Positions 62,513-64,000 of a stretch of 64,000 nucleotides of DNA are shown piece by piece. Position 1 is the stretch's first letter. Every line of letters starts with the position of its first letter. Source of the stretch: a bacterium (lineage in GTDB: Bacteria; Arandabacterota; Arandabacteria; Arandabacterales; Arandabacteraceae); contig JAOZOU010000006.1 in assembly GCA_029933125.1 (NCBI GenBank), forward strand, positions 62,001 through 126,000, given 5' to 3'. Position numbers and translations under genes: made by a program. The notes beneath the pieces are model-generated. The model made no database searches. It was not told where the DNA came from and saw only the letters and a list, made by a program, of their open reading frames with translations.

Positions 62513-62610
62513 AAAGTTGCTGGTTGTGAAGCGAGCGCCTTGCTTTCACGTATTGTAAGGTCTCGATCGATTGTAAGGGTTGCTTTGGCGAGATAAGGAT
62601 GTGAGGGCAG

Positions 62611-63861
62611 ATGCGAAAGACTCACTCACTTGTGGCACTTTGCGTTGTCGCGGTCACGATAGTTGTGATAGTGAGCCTAAAGGTTAACAAGAATGGCTCA
62701 GCCGAGCCTGAAGCAGCTCAGGTTAACCCGGGCAACTACTATCGCGTTGTAACAGATACGCTTACGAGGGGTGAGTCGCTTTATGAATCCATGATCGCAA
62801 ACAGGATCCCTGCATCGAGAGCTTTAGAAGTTCTCAAGGCACTTTCCTCAGAGCTTGATCCACGATTTTGCAAGCCTGGAGACAGCTACTCCGCTTGCAT
62901 CGACACCGGTGGCTCCATCATCTCGCTAACATTTCAGCGTGGGCTGACGGAGATCTACGTTGCTGAGCGCGATAGCAATGACTATCGAGTAAGTAGGGAG
63001 CATAGGGCTCTCACGCATCTAACAAGGCGAATCTCAGGAACGATCACAACATCTCTCTGGGAAGCATTTCTTGAGATGGGGGAGGATCCTGAAATTGCTC
63101 TCAAGCTTGCTGATGTCTTCGCCTGGGAGATTGACTTCCTCACCGATCCTCGCAAGGGTGACACTTTTGTCATAATCTTTGATGAGATCTATTGTGATGG
63201 TCGCAAGATCGGCCTGGGGGATATTCTGGGTGCCCGCTATGTCAATCGAGGCAAAGAATTTCTCGCATTTGGTTTTCCTGATGAAGACGGCAAGATGGAA
63301 TACTTTGATGCAGAAGGGAATTCGCTCGAGCGCGTCTTTCTCAAGTCGCCTCTGAGTTACCGCCGCATCTCATCCTATTTCTCGCGCAGGCGCTTCCATC
63401 CAATTCTAAGAATCTATCGTCCCCACTACGGTGTTGACTATGCCGCTCCGACTGGCACACCCGTTGTCTCAATAGGTGACGGGCGCGTCGTCTATGCTGG
63501 TTGGAAGGGGGGATTTGGGAAATACATTGAGATCAGACACAACAATGTCTATACCACATCCTATGGCCACCTTTCTCGATTCGCCCGAGGCATACGCAAG
63601 GGAATGAAAGTCAAGCAAGGACAGGTGATCGGCTATGTTGGGGCGACAGGTTTGGCAACAGGACCTCACCTTGATTTTCGCGTCAAACGCTTCGGTTCAT
63701 ATGTCAATCCTCTAACAGTCAACTATCCAAGAGCAAAACCCTTGCCTGAGCAGAAGAAGACAGAATTCTTTGCAAGAAGAGATATGATACTTTCAGGGCT
63801 TAAGCCCCAACAGGTAGCCTCATTAAGTGATAGCCCCCATGTCTCCTCAAGCAATCAATAG
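62611..63861 (+). CDS. M23 family metallopeptidase (peptidoglycan endopeptidase)
   Basis: The 416-aa protein has an N-terminal signal anchor (VALCVVAVTIVVIVSL). An OapA/LysM-like first part follows (TLTRGESLYESMIANRIPAS), a middle domain (FAWEIDFLTDPRKGDTFVIIFDE), and a LytM/M23 domain with zinc ligands in RPHYGVDYAAPTGTPV (HxxxD), SYGHLSRFA and GPHLDFRV (HxD/HLDF). All ligands are present, so an active D,D-endopeptidase of the MepM type is expected. Its 3' end overlaps the convergent Cys-rich lipoprotein gene by seven bases. Confidence 0.93.
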   Translation: MRKTHSLVALCVVAVTIVVIVSLKVNKNGSAEPEAAQVNPGNYYRVVTDTLTRGESLYESMIANRIPASRALEVLKALSSELDPRFCKPGDSYSACIDTGGSIISLTFQRGLTEIYVAERDSNDYRVSREHRALTHLTRRISGTITTSLWEAFLEMGEDPEIALKLADVFAWEIDFLTDPRKGDTFVIIFDEIYCDGRKIGLGDILGARYVNRGKEFLAFGFPDEDGKMEYFDAEGNSLERVFLKSPLSYRRISSYFSRRRFHPILRIYRPHYGVDYAAPTGTPVVSIGDGRVVYAGWKGGFGKYIEIRHNNVYTTSYGHLSRFARGIRKGMKVKQGQVIGYVGATGLATGPHLDFRVKRFGSYVNPLTVNYPRAKPLPEQKKTEFFARRDMILSGLKPQQVASLSDSPHVSSSNQ

Positions 63862-64000
63862 CAGTCGCAGCAATCACAACAGTCGCAACAATCGCAGCAC
63901 TTCTGGCAGCAATCGTCGCAACATTCGTCGCATGCGGTAATCCAGCAGCAACCTGAGAAGAGGCTGGCTAAGATCAGAAGCATTGCAAGTGCCTTTTTCA
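63855..64000 (-). CDS. Cysteine-rich CCD-repeat mini-lipoprotein (first base beyond window)
   Basis: Read on the minus strand from the window edge, the frame is ?TG-AAA-AAG and continues to a TGA at 63857-63855. This gives a 48-residue protein if the missing base makes a start codon. A classical lipoprotein signal (KKALAMLLILASLFSGC) is followed by a mature part of 31 residues with 16 Cys, mostly as CC pairs spaced by one or two acidic residues (CCDCCDCCDCCDCY at the end). It is below the track length and cut by one base. Likely lipid-anchored in the periplasm or outer membrane; metal binding is the natural inference from the Cys density. No known family is recognised. Confidence 0.75.
   Translation of the reverse strand, partial: KKALAMLLILASLFSGCCWITACDECCDDCCQKCCDCCDCCDCCDCY

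Noticed and set aside
1-64000. tRNA, rRNA, CRISPR arrays, insertion sequences, phage genes
   Set aside because: No T-loop motif with a matching acceptor stem, no regularly spaced repeats, and no transposase or integrase motifs seen in any listed ORF.

Overview
The window reads as a chromosomal segment of a Gram-negative, probably anaerobic bacterium, most likely from an uncultured lineage of or near the FCB superphylum. A TonB-dependent receptor, many lipoproteins and a cluster-A metal-binding lipoprotein point to an outer membrane. Three secreted papain-family proteases carry C-terminal FlgD-like beta domains ending in 'SGVYF(I)R'-type segments, which is typical of FCB-related phyla. Rubrerythrin, desulfoferrodoxin and a sulfide-type Thi4 argue for anaerobic life. 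Two genes have an archaeal flavour: a DacZ-like diadenylate cyclase and a UPF0282-like metallo-beta-lactamase-fold protein. I see no rRNA, tRNA, CRISPR array, transposase or phage module. The phylum assignment is an inference from gene content.

Layout. 1-2.0 kb: end of a C1A protease. 2.1-9.3 kb: minus-strand genes for a DUF1059 mini-protein (too short for the ORF track), an S9 peptidase, a TPR/DUF2271 protein, an alkaline-phosphatase-superfamily lipoprotein and the UPF0282-like protein. 9.7-15.1 kb: a CecR-YbhGFSR-like exporter operon (TetR, membrane-fusion lipoprotein, two ATPases, two permeases) with a palindromic operator in front of tetR. 15.3-24 kb: a 1.27-kaa TPR/DUF3857/transglutaminase protein, a DUF2089/SHOCT-like pair and a Ser/Thr kinase-TPR receptor. 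24-30 kb: the DacZ-like cyclase, then a NikR-controlled metal-uptake operon (nikR, TonB receptor, binding lipoprotein, ATPase, permease) with a NikR-type operator lying across the promoter. 30.2-39 kb: a complete Pho regulon core (phoB, phoR, pstS, pstC, pstA, pstB, phoU) with a Pho box inside the 3' end of phoR, then a small lipoprotein and a PAP2 phosphatase. 39.3-40.6 kb: a membrane-protein gene cut in two by a 15-bp tandem duplication that creates an in-frame stop. 40.6-46.7 kb: oligoendopeptidase F and a sugar-phosphate operon (tkt, rpiB, pgi). 46.8-49 kb: mntP divergent from a perR-rbr-dfx oxidative-stress operon, with a Fur-family operator between. 49-55.5 kb: an M50-like membrane protein, thi4 with a TPR lipoprotein, a DrrAB-like ABC exporter, and a metallophosphoesterase broken at a T homopolymer. 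55.6-64 kb: NfeD plus stomatin, two tandem C1A proteases, an M23 peptidase, and at the very edge a 48-residue lipoprotein with 16 cysteines.

The most unusual signals are: (i) a short dispersed repeat (core GCTCCGACCCC) with at least five copies, which appears to supply the start codon and first codons of phoB, the stop codon of a lipoprotein gene and the tail of an ABC permease; (ii) the CCD-repeat mini-lipoprotein; (iii) the 15-bp duplication that introduces a stop; and (iv) NikR wiring of a Znu-like system whose binding protein lacks part of the usual zinc site.
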